Assembly (NCBI RefSeq): GCF_000340215.1 | Contig: NW_006921544.1 | Span: 650,599-714,598, forward strand | Direction: 5' to 3' | Source: Pseudocercospora fijiensis CIRAD86 | Lineage: Eukaryota; Ascomycota; Dothideomycetes; Mycosphaerellales; Mycosphaerellaceae | Length of the DNA: 64,000 nucleotides | Shown: in pieces, positions 35,750 to 48,575 of the stretch | How positions within the stretch are numbered: the first letter of the stretch is position 1 | Layout of the letters: each line of letters begins with the position of its first letter | The notes under the pieces: generated by a model | What the model saw: the letters and a program-made list of their open reading frames with translations, nothing else | What the model was told of the DNA's origin: nothing | Databases searched by the model: none | Program-made: the position numbers and the translations under genes

Positions 35750-38700
35750 CCTTCTTCTTGTTCTTTACGCTAGTCTAATACTCGTCTAACAACTTAGCTA
35801 TGTCCTTAAAAGCTGCTTTAGCTTCCTATAAGTCCTATTTAGGTAAATAGCCTTGCTACCTTAACAGGTATTCCTTCTTGCCCTATCTGATTCGGTGCTT
35901 TAGGATGCGTTCTATAGACTATAGCTCTTCGCTATTAGCTAGTATGTCCTCGGATTTAGCAGGTGCTTTATTCCCTTTACGGTAGTAATATAGTTTAAGG
36001 AGGGAGATATAGAAGGTGTTATAGATAGTATAATAAGGTAGAAGCTATAACTAGTAGGCCTAGCTATTGCCCTTCGGTTCTCGGATACGGAATAGGCTAA
36101 TGTATCTTAGTGCGAGCTTAGGCCTTGTTTTGCTATTAGGCGATAGGTGTTTGCGGATACGGAGGTTCTTAGTGCTTAGCATAACTATATCGCCTTGCTT
36201 AAAGGTTATTAGCGTATAGTGTTTGTTATAATAGGCCTTCTAATAGGCCTAGGCCTTTGCTAGTTTGTTAGCTATCTTAGCGTAAATTTCTCGCATCTTT
36301 TAAACCCTCTTAATAGCCGCTAGTGTCTTAGGTTAACCCGCTTCCCTTTCTTTACGCTCGGCCTCGAGCGACAGGGGGTCTTATAGTATAGCAGCGTTCT
36401 AGCCTATTATAGCGAAATAAGGTGAAACCTTAGTAGATAAGTAGACACTATTATTGTATACGAATTCGGCTAGTTATAGGAGGTTAACCTAGTCGTTAGG
36501 GTTCTTATTAATATAGCTGCGCAGGTACTACTATAGCGTAGCATTTTGCCTCTCGGTCTAGCTATCTGTTTATAGATAGAACGCTATAGACAGGCGATGC
36601 TTAAGTCTCAGCTATAGGCATATCTTACTCTAATAGTAAGATGTAAATGTCGAGCCTCTATCGGAGACTATCCCTTTAGGGGTTCCCTAATAGCTATAGA
36701 AGATATTGTTCTATAGGGCTTTAGCTATATCAATAGCAGTCTAGTCCTTCCGGGTAGGGATATAACGAGCCCCTTTAGTAAATCGATCTACTATAATAAG
36801 GATAGCATCGAAGATGTCCTTACTGCCCTTACGCTTAGTAGGCGGAAGGCCTATAATAAAGTCTATTATTAGTTTAGCAAATGGTTTCTTTAGGATAGGG
36901 AGTAAAGACAGCTCGCCGAATAGCAAGTGCTTTAGTGCTTTAACTCGCTAGCAAACTGCATAGGTCTATACATATTCCTTTATATGCCGTTTACTATTTA
37001 GCTAGTAGTATATACGCGATAGCAGCTCGTACGACCTCTCTATAGTATAGTAACTAGCGAGCTTACTATTATAGTGCCTCTTTAAAAGCTCTTGTCTAAT
37101 CGATTGTTTAGCGGGGATATAGTATCTACCCTTGAATCTTAAGTAACCCTTGTCGTCGATCGACTAATTATTATTACTCTTACTAGATCGAGTCTTTCGC
37201 CTACTTACAAGCTTATTAATACGTTCGATAGCAAAGGCGTACCTCTACTAAGCCTGTAATAGCTTATCTATAAACGATTAACTATCCCTATTTACAAGGT
37301 TATTTAATAGCACCCTCGCTATTAAACGAGGTACGCATTGTATATATCTAATAGCACTAGTAGCCGGAACTACTATAACCTCTTCTATAGTGCTATCGCT
37401 ATATAGACTATTACTATAAATAGCAATGTCCTTAATCGAGTTATTATAGCTCGAGGGATCTACGTCCTTTCTTTTAACGTACACTAGAAGAACGATAACT
37501 CCGCTATAGTATTTGTTGCCGCCGCGGGGTCCGGGAGTCCGCTTATCCTACGCTTGCTTTACGGCAAGGTCTATAGCAATCTTATGCTATAGGGTTGGAA
37601 ACAAAGAGTTAATGTGTTAGGTCTCGCTGCCGTAATTAGGTCGCCTCGATAGGCTATTAGTAGGGTTGCTTACGCCTAGCCGATATAATATATTAAAATC
37701 AAACCTAGCGAGGTAGACGGCCTATCTAGCCTGTCGACCTATAACCCTAGTAACCTTAGTAATGCTACGGAGGTTGTTATAGTCCGTATAGACCTGTATT
37801 GTATATTAGGCCCTATCGAGGTAGTGCCTCTAGTGCTTAAAGGCCTCGACAATAGCTAGGAGCTCTTGCTCGTAGGTCTCGTAGCGACGCTTAGTATTAA
37901 TTATCTTCCGCGAGAAGAAGGCAATCGGGTACTAGTAATAGTTATTATCTAATTGCTAGGATATAATAGCCGATACAGCGAACTGTAAAGCGTTAGTCTT
38001 AATTCGGATCTGCTTATTTAGTACGAAATAGTGTAATAAGGGGACTTTAGTAAAGCGTCGCTTTAGACCGTTAAAAGCGGCTTGTGCTCTATTAGTCTAT
38101 TTGAACTCTCTAGTCGGGTTAGCCTTAGTTTTAGTAAGCTTAGTTAGTAGCATTACATGCCTCGAATAGCCCTTAATAAATCGGCGATAGAAGTTAGCAA
38201 AACCGAGGAACGACTATAGCTCCTTAATTAACGTAGGAACAGGCCATTTAGTAATAGTTTTAATCCGATTAGGATTAGCCTTAACACCCTTAGTTAATAC
38301 GAGGAAGCCGAGGAATAATACCTCTTTAGTAGCAAAGGTACATTTAGAAGGCTTGTAATATAAGCTATAGGCTCGTAGGCGATCGAGTACCTTACGGACT
38401 ATAGCCTAGTGCTCCGCAATATTAGGGGAGTATATATAAACTAGGATGTTATCTAGGTAAACTATATAGAGGTAGTCTAATAGGCCCGAAAGGGCCCGAT
38501 TAATATAGGACTAGAATATTATAGGGGTATTAACTAGACCAAATAGTATAACTAAGTACTCGAAATAGCTATAGCGAGTGCGAAAGGCTGTCTTCTATTT
38601 ATCGCCCTTACGAATACAGATACGGTAATAGGCGTCCTTAATGTCTAATATAGTATAGTAGTAGGTACTAGAAAGGCGATCGAGAGTCTTATTAATAAGC

Positions 38701-40978
38701 GGAAGTAGACAGCGGTCTTTAATAGTAACAGTATTAAGCCCTCTATAATTAATATATAAACGCAGGCCGCTATCCTTCTTTAGTACGAACAGGATAGGTA
38801 CACTAGTAGGGCTGTTACTATACCGAATTCGACTATTAGCTAGGTTTTCTTCTAGGTACTTACGCAATATAGCAAGCTCTCGTTTACTAAGGTTATAGAG
38901 GGGGCTAAAAGGGACCTCCTTGCCCTCTATAATATTAATCTTATAATCCGTCTCTTTAAACATAGGCAATGTCGATGCTAAGTAGTGTTTAAATACATTA
39001 ATATAGGTCTCTCGAATGGGTTCTAGTATACGCTTAAGTTGTTTAGGATCTATGCTATTAGGGGGCACTAGTTTATCGTTATTACTACCGAGTAGGTCGG
39101 CCGTCGGATTAGCTAGGGTTAGGTTGCTAATAAATAGGACCCTAATATTATTAGGGCACTCGCTAATATTAATGTGTTTAATGTCCTCTTTCCTAGCGAT
39201 TCTAAATCGCTATTGTTGACTGCCTAAGTCTATAACTAAAGTATAGTACTTAAGAAAAGGGTTACTAATAACAATGTCGGATAGGAGGCTGTCTATATCT
39301 ACCGCGTAGGTAGTAAAGTTTAGTAGGCGTTTATTTCCGAGGTCGTCCTTTAGAACTATAGGAACATAGTAGGCCCTATAGGTCAAGTGCCGAGCGTTAT
39401 TAAACTAAGCAAGGGTTAGTAGGTTAGTCCTAGGTAATTGTCGAAGGTCTAATTACTTAGCTAGGCGATAGCTAATAAGGGCACTAACTGAATTTCCTAG
39501 GTCTAGCGTAACCTTAGTTTTATAATTGTTCCTATATGTATCCCCTACGAGATAGGTACGTATAATAGCTAGCATAATGTCGATAGTCCTACGCCGTATA
39601 AGGCTAACAGTTGGTACGGCGCTTATTCTTTTTTCGAAGGTTAGCCTATAGGGGTAGCGTTAGCTACTAAGAGGTGCTTTCGGTGCTTAGTAGTAGTACG
39701 GTCGATCCGGGCCTAATCCTTAGGTTTGTCGCATTGTCCTAGTAGGTAGCTAGTGCTATTACAGTTAAAGTATTTCAATCCGGTTAGTAGACTGCCGTAG
39801 CTATTGTTATTGTTAGTAGAGCGGTTAGCATTGTAGGGATACGAGCCCCTTCTACGGCCCCTATTACGGCCTCCTCGGTATAGCCGTCGGCTACGACCTC
39901 TCCTACGGTTATTATTACTGTTCCTATTGTTAGCACTATTGTTTTAGTAGGAACCTTAGTTTCCTCCGCGGGCACTACGGTTGCCGCGGTTAGTACTAGC
40001 TAGTCGGATCCTCGATTCTAGTCGCTATTAGAGCTAAACAGCCCGTTCGGCTATTTCTACTTCGACTATAAATTAAATGCGCGTTAGATTAGCCTATTCG
40101 AACACACGGCGGCGGTCTAATTTAAGGACTAATTCCTATCGCAATTTAGGGCGTATTTTAGAAATCTAGATAGAGTCGGTCTTAGCTAGCAAATCGTCCT
40201 TAAGGGTCTTTAAATAGGCCTTAAATAAGCGAGCCGATTAGTTAGTCTTTTGTTTAGCCCGAAGGTACTAATCCTAAGTATGTTGTTGCCTTAGTATAGG
40301 GTTTCTAAGGGTATCTAGTATAATAGTTTTGTAGGTCTGCTACTAAACAGCAGTCTAGTTATCTAGGGAGTTAAAATGGTTATCCTAGGTGCGCTTTAGG
40401 TCTCTATTAATATACTATATAGTATAGACGACTAACGAATGGTCGTCTAGAAGGGCCCTCGGTGCATTTCGCTAGTTAAGCTTATAGTTACGAATATAGT
40501 CGTTGTATTGCTTTCGACTAGAGCTATCAAATACAGTACAGTCCTTAAGTTTAGTATCCTTCTTTTAAACAGTTAATAAGGAAGGCCCTACTGCTAGTTT
40601 AGCATTAGTTATTAGGGACTCCTATAGGCGGCGAATTTCGAGGAGATTATCCTTTAGCTATTGTTCTTAGCGCAAGGTAGTAAGCCTATTTTAGGTAGCT
40701 TCTTAAAGTCTCGCTACTAGCTAGGGGCCGAAGGCTAGCTAGCTATATCGTCGATTAACAATATTGTTAAGAATGTCGTTAATAGGCAATTCTAGATCAT
40801 TACCTAGAATTATAGGTTCTTCTTTAGTAGGCCCTCTAGTAGGCTCTTTAGTAGGAGGCACTTTAGCAGGCACTTTAGTAGGCACTGTGCTACTAGCGTT
40901 GTCGTTGCTAGCGCTACTAGCGGTAGTACGGTTGTTGTTGCTTCGTAATAAGCCGGCTATTGTAATAAGGGGTAGCAC
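35750..40978 (-). pseudogene. G5 gag-pol polyprotein with chromodomain
   Basis: The polyprotein is read right to left from an ATG at 40978. The N-terminal gag is open for 79 codons (40978-40742) and Thr/Pro/Lys-rich. The zinc knuckle, near 39770-39715, has lost its first Cys (YFNCNSTSYLLGQC). Reverse transcriptase begins in a 157-codon open stretch (39068-38598); its box near 38450 reads YLDN, so a catalytic Asp is gone. The integrase core includes LIIDFIIGLPPT (36890) and the TDSQTER-type block near 36570. A C-terminal chromodomain (..SIERILKHRIRQGKKEYLL..) is at about 35950-35790. Stops are RIP-type, but long open pieces remain, which fits a late insertion. Confidence 0.92.
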
Positions 40979-41234
40979 TAATAATGTATTATAGGCCCCT
41001 ATAGTACGGATGTAGCGGAATTAGTAGATATCGGCTTAGTGCGATTGACTTAGTGTAATAGGCCGTATAGAAGGCCTTGCTTAATAGTTAGTACGGTTGT
41101 TTAGTAGAATAGTACGTATAGGTCCCGTTCTTCGGGCGTAATATAGTTAAATCGATAGTTTCTATAGCTATACCGCTAAAAGCTTGAAATAAGGACTATC
41201 TAGCTACTACCCTTAAAGGGTAGATCGAATACTA

Positions 41235-41431
41235 TATAAGAAGGGTTATATTAGCAGGTAGATAGGGTAGTAGTAGGTATAAGTAGTATTCGATAAGGAT
41301 CTAGGAGGAGAGGGAGGAAGGTAGGAGAGTTAGCCTAACGCTAAGCGCTAAGCCCTACCTAAGGCATTAAGACCCTAGCTTTACTCGGCCTAGTTATATA
41401 CTAATTACGTATAGCCTCTTTAGCCCTAACA
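41235..41431 (-). repeat. G5 right LTR
   Basis: 197 bp, equal in length to the left LTR and followed by the gctaa duplication. Confidence 0.93.
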
Positions 41432-41436
41432 GCTAA

Positions 41437-41507
41437 GTAGTAGATTAGCGTCGCGTAGGCCGAATGCCTAAGGCTAGCGCTTTCTACCTAGGGCGTAGCC
41501 CTTTATA
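41437..41507 (-). repeat. G4 left LTR, second part
   Basis: 71 bp that complete the LTR broken at 34236. It ends gtagccctttata, as does 48045-48057. Confidence 0.92.
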
Positions 41508-42749
41508 TTACCCCCGTCCTCCTCCCCTTTCTTAGCGGGAATAGAAAGCCCTCCGTAGTTTCTATCGCTATTACTTTATCTGTTAGATCTATACCTATCT
41601 AAGCTTCCCTAGAGTAACGCGCTCGTAGTTTCCTCCTTTACGATCGGGGTTTCCGCTACTTTCCGGTCGGGGTTGCCGTACCTAGGGTTTTAACGACTGT
41701 AACTTTCTTCGCGACTACTAAACCGCGCTGTTTTACCTGCTTACCGCCTTCTAGAACGCGCCGTAACTGCGCTTTTAAACGCTTTACTTACAATCGCGCT
41801 TTCCTTTACTTTCGCGACCTTTACTTCGGCGTCGCTTTCTAGGAGTATTAATATTTCCCTCTTCTTCTTCTTCTTTTTCTTTTCTTTATATATACCTCTA
41901 CTACTACTACTACTACTACTAATACCGCAAGTCCCTCCCCTTCCTCTTCGGTTCCCTTCGTAAAATTAACTTATCCTAGATAGCTCGTCGAATTTACTAC
42001 GTTAGTTACTATAACTCCGGCGAAGACTACGCCGACTAATCTATAAGGTTCCCGTCCGATTTGTCGTAGGATCTGCTAACTTTTCTTAAGCCCGCTAGCT
42101 CGAGGGCTTACGCTAATTATACTCGTAAGAGAATTGCTTACGCCCTACTATAAGTTATCGCGATTCCCGTACCGAATCTCTCGCTAACTATTTAGTCCTT
42201 AAATAGCCTACGTAGCCTACGCTAGCTATACCCGCGCGACCCGCGTTAATATCGCCGAGAAGCACTCTAAGCTTCTTAAGGTTCTTAAGGTATAGAAAGC
42301 TCTTAAGTCTCTCTAGCCGTAGGGGTTATTATCTAGGTAAGATTCCCCGTTTCCCGCGATAAAACCCTCGCTAACCGTTTGTTTTAGCGCTATCGCCTCG
42401 GAGGTAACGAACACTGTCGCTAATGTCGTAGCTTAATAGACTTAGACGTAAGTTCCTCGCTACCCTTCGACTTTCTCTCGCTAACCTCTCTTTTTTAGTA
42501 GCGTTCCGACTACCCTCCGCCTCGGTACTAATCGTCTAGGTCCGCTAGAGGAGTAAAGGTTTCCGTAGGTTTTCTAGTAGGCTCTAGGTAGTTTCGGATA
42601 TGTTATTATTATTTTTGTTATAGTCCTAAGGTAACCTTCTAATTTCGGGCGGAGACCCGATACTTACTTATAAATACCTAAATAAAATTCTTCTTAATTC
42701 CTAATTATGTTTCTCTTCTCTAGTGTTCTAGTAAACCTAAGTCTAATAA
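41508..42749. other. G4 non-coding region between pol and the 3' LTR
   Basis: Pyrimidine-rich, with a cttcttctt run and a (cta)n microsatellite near 41862-41918. I can defend no gene. It could be an untranslated 3' region of G4. Confidence 0.5.
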
Positions 42750-45700
42750 GTTAGTAAGAAAATCCAAACTCTAGAAGTTAGTAAAAGTCCCTAGAATCTA
42801 TAAACCCGTTACTCCGCGGAAAAACTCTAGGTTGCCGCGTTATTTCTTCTATTTTCCTCTCTTCTCCTAATCTCCTAGAGGCCCGTCGTTCTCCTCGATT
42901 TGTCTATATTTCGCTTCGAAGTCGTCTAGCGCGGAGGTATCCGCGATATAGTCTAGGGGTTCCTATATAGGTTTATAGTACCCGCTCTATTTTACGAGTG
43001 CTTCTCGCCCTTAGCCTCGCTTCTTTTTCCGGGTATATAGGATGTCTTCGACCTACTACTCTTTATACGTCTCGAATAAGATAGGGTCCGGCTATTCGTC
43101 GTCGGTTACCTACCCTAGAAGGGGGTCCCGGCTCGCAAGTCTTAGAAGGTCGGTATAGAATACCGGATAAATGTTGCTAGGTATCCCCGAGAGTCGTACT
43201 AAGATAGGCGATAATACCTCTTCTACCGTATACTTAGCGTACTTCGAGTCGAGGCTCTTCTTTAGTCTACCGGTCTAGTAATTCCTTAGGTCGAGCTAGA
43301 CCTTGTCTCCGATACGATATATCGGCGCTAGAGTTCTAGTCTTATTCGCGCTATCCTCTTGTTTCTATACGGCTTCCGCTATTTGTACTTAGTATAGATC
43401 TAAGATCTTCTTAATCTTGTCTACGAACTCCTCTACCCGTTTCGCCGCGGTTAGCTATCTATCGATAGCTAGGTCCTCTTCTAACGTAACGGGGGAGGTA
43501 GATTCGTAACTATAAGTCGCGAAGAAAGAGCTTATTCCTAATCCCGCTTAGTGTCTCCCGTTAAACGCTAGTTCTACCGTAGGAAGCTATTAGTTCTAAT
43601 CGGACTATATCTATTTAATATAGTTCCGTAGGTAAGCTTATATATCTTAGTTTACGCGCTCCGGACCCCCGTCGGTTTATAGGTAGTAGGCGGAGCTTAA
43701 CCTCTACTTTACGCCGAGTAGTCGATATATCTCCCTCTAGAAAGTGTTTATCTAATTCGTACCTCTGTCGCTAGTAATAGTACGAGGTAGTCCGTAATAT
43801 CTAACCTAGTATTTTAGAAACAAAACCGCGCATTCCTCTACTTTTATAGAGGGAGTACCGATAAGGGCGATCTATTTACTAAGGCGGTCTTTAATTACCT
43901 ATAAATACCGGTTCCTATCTAACTCCGGTAGGTTAGTTATAAAGTCTATCAAGATTTCCTAGAAGAAACAGTCGGGTACCGGTAGTAGTTTTAGGAGGCC
44001 GTATTTATATTCCCTCTATACCTTATTGCGTCTATAATAGTTATAGTTCCGTAGGAATTGCCGTACCTGCTTCGACTATAGCGGCTAGTAAAAGTCGCGA
44101 CCTAGTATAGAAGTAGTAGAATCCCGGCTAGGGTAGCTATAGAGCGGCGAGTCGTAGATCGACTAGATAATCTTCGTACGTAGTATATCCTACTATAGTT
44201 CCTCGGCCCCTATATCTTTGTATTCGGTTTCTATCGTCGCTAGGGCTCCTAGAACCTAGAGCTTGCCGCGGTAGCGAAGGAACCCCTTAGGGTCTATTAT
44301 ATAATCCCCGATCTAAATTTTTACTTTAATTTCCGGTTGTAATGTTCTATATCCCTTACGGACTTTCCGTACTACCGTCTAGTATACCGTATCTTTCTCG
44401 ATAATGCTCTTCTATATATCGTTTATCTCTAGGTCCTAGAATAGTTTAGCGCTTTCCGGCGAAGGCTACGCGGGCTCCGTTTCGTTCGCGAGTAGGGATA
44501 ACGGGCTCGCCTTTATTATACGCGGGAAGCTACGGATAGTAGCACTAGAAATCTAGACGTTTTCCGGCTAGTTTAGAGAGAGGTCCGGCTCTAAGAATCT
44601 CCGGAACCTCGAAAGCTTATCGTCTTAGCCTAACGTATCTTATTCTCTCCTCGATAAGGTATCCGGTAGGATAGCTTCGATTCCCGGCCGGTAGACTAGG
44701 GTAAACTAGTACTTCGCTAGTTCTTCCTACTATCGGATCTATCTTTCGGATAGCTAGCGCTTTACTATAAAGTATTCTAGGTTCTTATAGTCCGTCTAAA
44801 TCGTAAAGGGGCTATATAATTTTAGCTCGGAGTCCTAAAACTTAATACTAGATACGACTACGAGCATTTCCTTATCGTAGATATCGTAATTAATCTCCGC
44901 TTTGTTTAGTTTCTTCGAAAAGAAGCCTACCGGTCGGCGGATTCCCGCCTTTTCTTAGATAAAGGCGCCCCTAATCGCGAACCCGCTATAATCCGTCTTA
45001 AGGAAGGTAGGAAGGGACGGGTCCTACTAGGCAAGTACCGGGGCGCGGTAGAATTTGTCCTTTAGCGTCTTAAACGCTTTGTCCTATTCTTCTCCCTAGG
45101 AGAATAGGGTTCCCTTGCCGGTAAGCGTAGTTAATAGTACGGAGATCTTAGAATAGTTCGGTACGAATATACGGTAGTAGTTCGTAAATCCTAAGAAACG
45201 ACGAACTTCCTTTTAGGTCTTAGGTGCTACCTATTTTTATATAGCTTCTACCTTTTCGGGGTCGGCTAATACTCCTCCTCCGTCGGCGTAAACGATAAAT
45301 CCTAGGTACTTAATCTTTTTCTAGGCGAATTCGCTCTTTTTAATATCGAGGTAAAGGCCTCTATCCTAAAGCTTCTTAAGAACCGCCCTTACCTTACGGA
45401 AATAGTCTTCCCTCGACCCGCTCGAGTAGATAAACTACGTCGTCTATATATACTAACGCGAAGTCGTCTAGATACTTCCGTAGGAGAGTATTAATATACC
45501 GTTAAAACGTAGCTAGGGCTCCGGATAAACCGAACGGGCATACTAGCTACTCGAACGAGCCTAGCCTAGTACGGAAGGCCGTTTTATACTCGTATCCTTT
45601 TGCTATCCTTATCTTATAAAAGGCTAAGACTACGTTAACCTTAGTTAACTATCGGGCTTCCGTTAGGTTCTTTATAGTGTCCGGGATTAGTAGGAGGGGG

Positions 45701-47860
45701 TATCGGTCTTGCTTCGTAAGGGTATTAAGCGCCCTATAGTCGTAGTAGAACCGCAGTCCTCCCCCGGGTTTCTTAACGAATAGTACGGGCGCCGCCGCTT
45801 CGGAGTTCGTAGGTCTTATAAACCCCTTCTTTAGGAGCTCGTCTAGCGACTTCTATAAGACTAAGAGTTCTTATTTCGATATACTATAGAGCGGGCCCTA
45901 AGGGAGTTAAGGCTAGGATCCGTCTAGTTTCTCCCGGAGTTCTATCGTATAGTCGATACTAGGACGATAGGGCGCTAGCTTATCGGCTTCCCTTTAATAA
46001 AATAGCGCGGCTATATCGCAAACCTCTAGGGGCAATTTCTTCTTTAGCTCCTCGATCGTCGGATATTCCTTCGTCTTTAGGGCCTTTTTAATATCCTTAG
46101 TAATTATCGTAGTAAGTAGGCTTCTTACGGCGATAATCGTAGCGATATTCCTGTTCGTATCGACCTCGCGGTAATAGCGCCCTTCTTTAATCTAATACCG
46201 AGCCCTCCCGTAGTAGTACTATCGTTTCTCGGGCGCGGTCCTAACCTTATTATATACCTTCTATAGGTTCCCTAGGATAAGGGGGAAAGCTAATCCCGGT
46301 ACGACGTAAGCGTATACCGTTTATTAGAATCCGTTAATTTCTATCCGGAAGGCGACGACTCCTATAATTTTCGCGTCTTATATCGTAGACGACGCTCCTT
46401 TTACTTCTCGGGACTTACGGCTAATATAGCTAAGTCCGAGGCCTTTAGCTAGGCCCGTATTAATTATAGCGTAATACTAGTATCCTTCGTCGATAAGAGT
46501 AGAAGTTCCGACGTTATTTTCGAGGACTATATCGGTATATATAAGATTCCTGTTTATATCCTTTTTAACTTCTTCCTATTTCTTTACCCGTACTCTATCT
46601 ACTCCCGACTTCTAACTACGAGCGAGAGTTACTCTTTTCCCGAGTCGGAACTGCTTAAGTCCGACTATTCTTCTATATCTGCTAGAATAGGTTATACGGA
46701 GGCGATACTAATCTTAGTAGGCTAAGCCGGCGGGGCGTATAGGCAGTCTCGAATACGGTATCCGCTCGCTCTATAGCGGAAGTAGAGTCTTTTCTCCTTA
46801 CGCTTCTCTCTTTCTATAAAGTCGACCTATTTAGCCCTAGGTTTCCCCGCCGTCGATTATTAGGCTCCGCGGTTCTTTCTACGGGAAGCGTTAGTTTAAG
46901 CGGGGTTTATAACTACGTCTCTATTAGAGTCGACCTTCGGGTTCGCCGCGAGGGCCGTATAGGGGGGGATAACGACCGTAGGACTCGTAGCTTCTTTCTT
47001 CCTTTCTTACTAGCGTTTCGTAGCCTATTTAAACTAATCTATCGATTCGAGGTTCGTTATAATCTATTCGACCTCCTCCGTATAAAGGTAGTAATCCTTA
47101 ATCTTTAGTACGGCGGTAGTATAGGTCTTAGCCGCGTTCGAGAAGGTATTCTTTAAATACCTAATTTTCGTATCGTCGGTCTAACGGTCTCCGCCTACGC
47201 TTAGTAGGAGGCCGTCGAATTCTAGCTAGTAGTCGTACTAAGGTTGTCCCTAGGAGTGCCTTAGGGCTTAGAGTTGCTCTAGCGCCTTTATAGCTTCGTT
47301 GCTATCCGCGAAGACGTCCTCGAGTTACTAGAAGAAAGCTTCGGGGTCCTTTCCTTTCGTAGGGCTTCCTCTTTCCTAGAAGTAGCGTATCCTAGCGCGT
47401 TCCTTTACCGGTAGGGTATCGTATACAGTATCCTAGTAGTAATCTTCGGAGAGCTTTAGTTTTAGCCTAGAACGAACTCGGTACGAACTTCTTAATCGTA
47501 GTAGGTAGTCCCGGAACGACTCGGCTTTCCTATCCTACGATAGTAGCTTCTACTCGCGGGACGCCGTTACGTTTTAGCCGGTAGCCGAGAGAGTTTCTAG
47601 TAGTCCCTTTAGGATCTCGTTTATAGACTAGTCTCGTACTAAACCGGCTTCGGAAGGCCCGGGCTAGCGAGACGCTTCCGCGTATTAGAGCGCGGAGCGA
47701 GTAGCTTATAGCTAGGCTTCTATCGTCTACTATCTAGTATAGAGATTCTCGAAGGTACGATAAATCTCGTCCCTAGTTATCTCTAGTACGGTAGGGGCAG
47801 CGTTCCCCTAGCTATCTTACTCGGGTTCCTAATAAACCTTAGTGTTTCCTATATTAAGGA
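42750..47860 (-). pseudogene. G4 gag-pol polyprotein with chromodomain
   Basis: Minus-strand Gypsy polyprotein. Gag lies at about 47830-46750. The protease region is near 46500-46200. Reverse transcriptase runs from about 46000 (TIELRE..LDGS near 45920) to 45300, with an intact YIDD box near 45450. RNase H is at about 45050-44700, with a QDTLG-type linker near 44630. The integrase has a QTDGGPERVN-type block near 43690. A chromodomain is at about 43060-42960 (..REALVK.SGY..EPLDYI..). The product is full length for a chromovirus but cut by many TAG/TAA codons. The antisense fragment at 18168-19672 is a close relative. From 41508 to about 42750, between the end of the gene and the LTR, there is a further 1.2 kb with no clear frame. 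Confidence 0.85.
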
Positions 47861-47870
47861 TCGAACCTAA

Positions 47871-48057
47871 TATTACGGGTAAGCAACGCGTACGTAGATA
47901 CTAGATATAAGACTTAATAGGTTCGATAAAGAGCTAAGTCTATCTACGTAAATCCGAATAGTTTTATATAGTGCGCTAAGCGCTAAGTAGTAGGTTAGAG
48001 TCGCGTAGGCCGAATGCCTAAGGCTAGCGCTTTCTACCTAGGGCGTAGCCCTTTATA
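47871..48057 (-). repeat. G4 right LTR
   Basis: 187 bp, intact and equal in length to the reassembled left LTR. Confidence 0.93.
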
Positions 48058-48062
48058 TATAG

Positions 48063-48575
48063 TCGTTATTATAGATATAGAGGAAGAAGTTAAAAGGTAT
48101 AAGAATATCGCGAAGCCCTAATTGTTGCCGCCTACGTAACGTTATATAGGTAAGCTTTCGCAACTACGGTAACTACGCCCTAGTAACGGTAACTACGCCT
48201 TAGTAATAGTAACTACGCCTTAGTAACGGCAATAGCTATTGTTAAGGCAACCGCGAGCGTAGCAAATGTAACCTAGTTACTATTATAGCCGGCAATCGTA
48301 GCCGGCAGTCGAATAAGAGTGTCCTTATAGTAAAACATAGCCGGTAATCGTAGCTAGTAGTCGAATAAGAGTGTCCTTATAGTAAAATATAGCCGGCAAT
48401 CGTAGCTAGCAGTCGAATAAGAGTGTCCTTATAGTCAAACTAATATAGTCTCTAGTTCGAACTAGGAATCTATATAGTTTGAAAAAACTAAACTAGAACT
48501 AGGGAGCTAGTTTGCCGCTAAGAAACTAAACTATATACGTTTAGTAGTTTGTAAACCGAACTACTACGGGGTCTA
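48063..48575. repeat. right subterminal repeats and terminal repeat of hAT copy A
   Basis: Two tandem arrays lie just inside the right end. At about 48165-48232 there are three copies of a 21-bp unit (cggtaactacgccttagtaa). At about 48282-48435 there are three copies of a roughly 53-bp unit holding a pair of agccggc motifs, aataagagtgtccttatagt (itself an imperfect palindrome) and an A-run. A further 100 bp shared with the MITE and copy C leads to the terminal repeat. Subterminal repeats of this kind are typical transposase-binding sites in hAT elements; that role is inferred here. Confidence 0.8.

Larger units (their letters stand above)
34237..41431 (-). mobile_element. Gypsy chromovirus G5, complete
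   Basis: This 7195-bp element has two 197-bp LTRs (34237-34433 and 41235-41431), starting tgtgagaagg / tataagaagg and ending ccctaa(c/t)a. The target duplication gctaa is at 34232-34236 and 41432-41436. It is the innermost insertion on this side. It keeps more CA/TG dinucleotides than its neighbours, so it has had less RIP. Confidence 0.95.
34121..48057 (-). mobile_element. Gypsy chromovirus G4, complete, with G5 nested in its left LTR
   Basis: The right LTR is 47871-48057 (187 bp). The left LTR is 34121-34236 plus 41437-41507, also 187 bp after removing G5. The target duplication tatag is at 34116-34120 and 48058-48062. Without G5 the element is about 6.74 kb. Next to the right LTR, read on the minus strand, ttaggttcgatcc fits a tRNA-derived primer-binding site. 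It is inserted in hAT copy A. Confidence 0.95.
19673..48575 (-). mobile_element. hAT transposon copy A with two H3-like genes (nested insertions)
   Basis: The left terminal repeat tagaccccgtagtagttcgg is at 19673-19692 and the inverted right one, ccgaactactacggggtcta, at 48556-48575. The flanking 8-mers, cttagagc and ttaaaggc, agree at all but one position once RIP-type transitions are allowed. Removing the Copia (5787 bp with its duplication) and G4/G5 (13942 bp) insertions leaves about 9.17 kb. From left to right it holds a small plus-strand gene, then on the minus strand H3-like gene 2, H3-like gene 1, the hAT transposase and an unknown multi-exon gene. Subterminal repeats precede the right end. 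Copy B (57010-64000) has the same order, inverted. Confidence 0.85.

Noticed and set aside
39016..39219. 67-codon plus-strand ORF
   Set aside because: Antisense to the G5 reverse transcriptase; it exists because RIP makes stops on the coding strand only in certain contexts.
40764..40994. 76-codon plus-strand ORF rich in Gly/Leu/Val
   Set aside because: Antisense to the G5 gag start; the repetitive composition mirrors gag's Thr/Pro-rich repeats.
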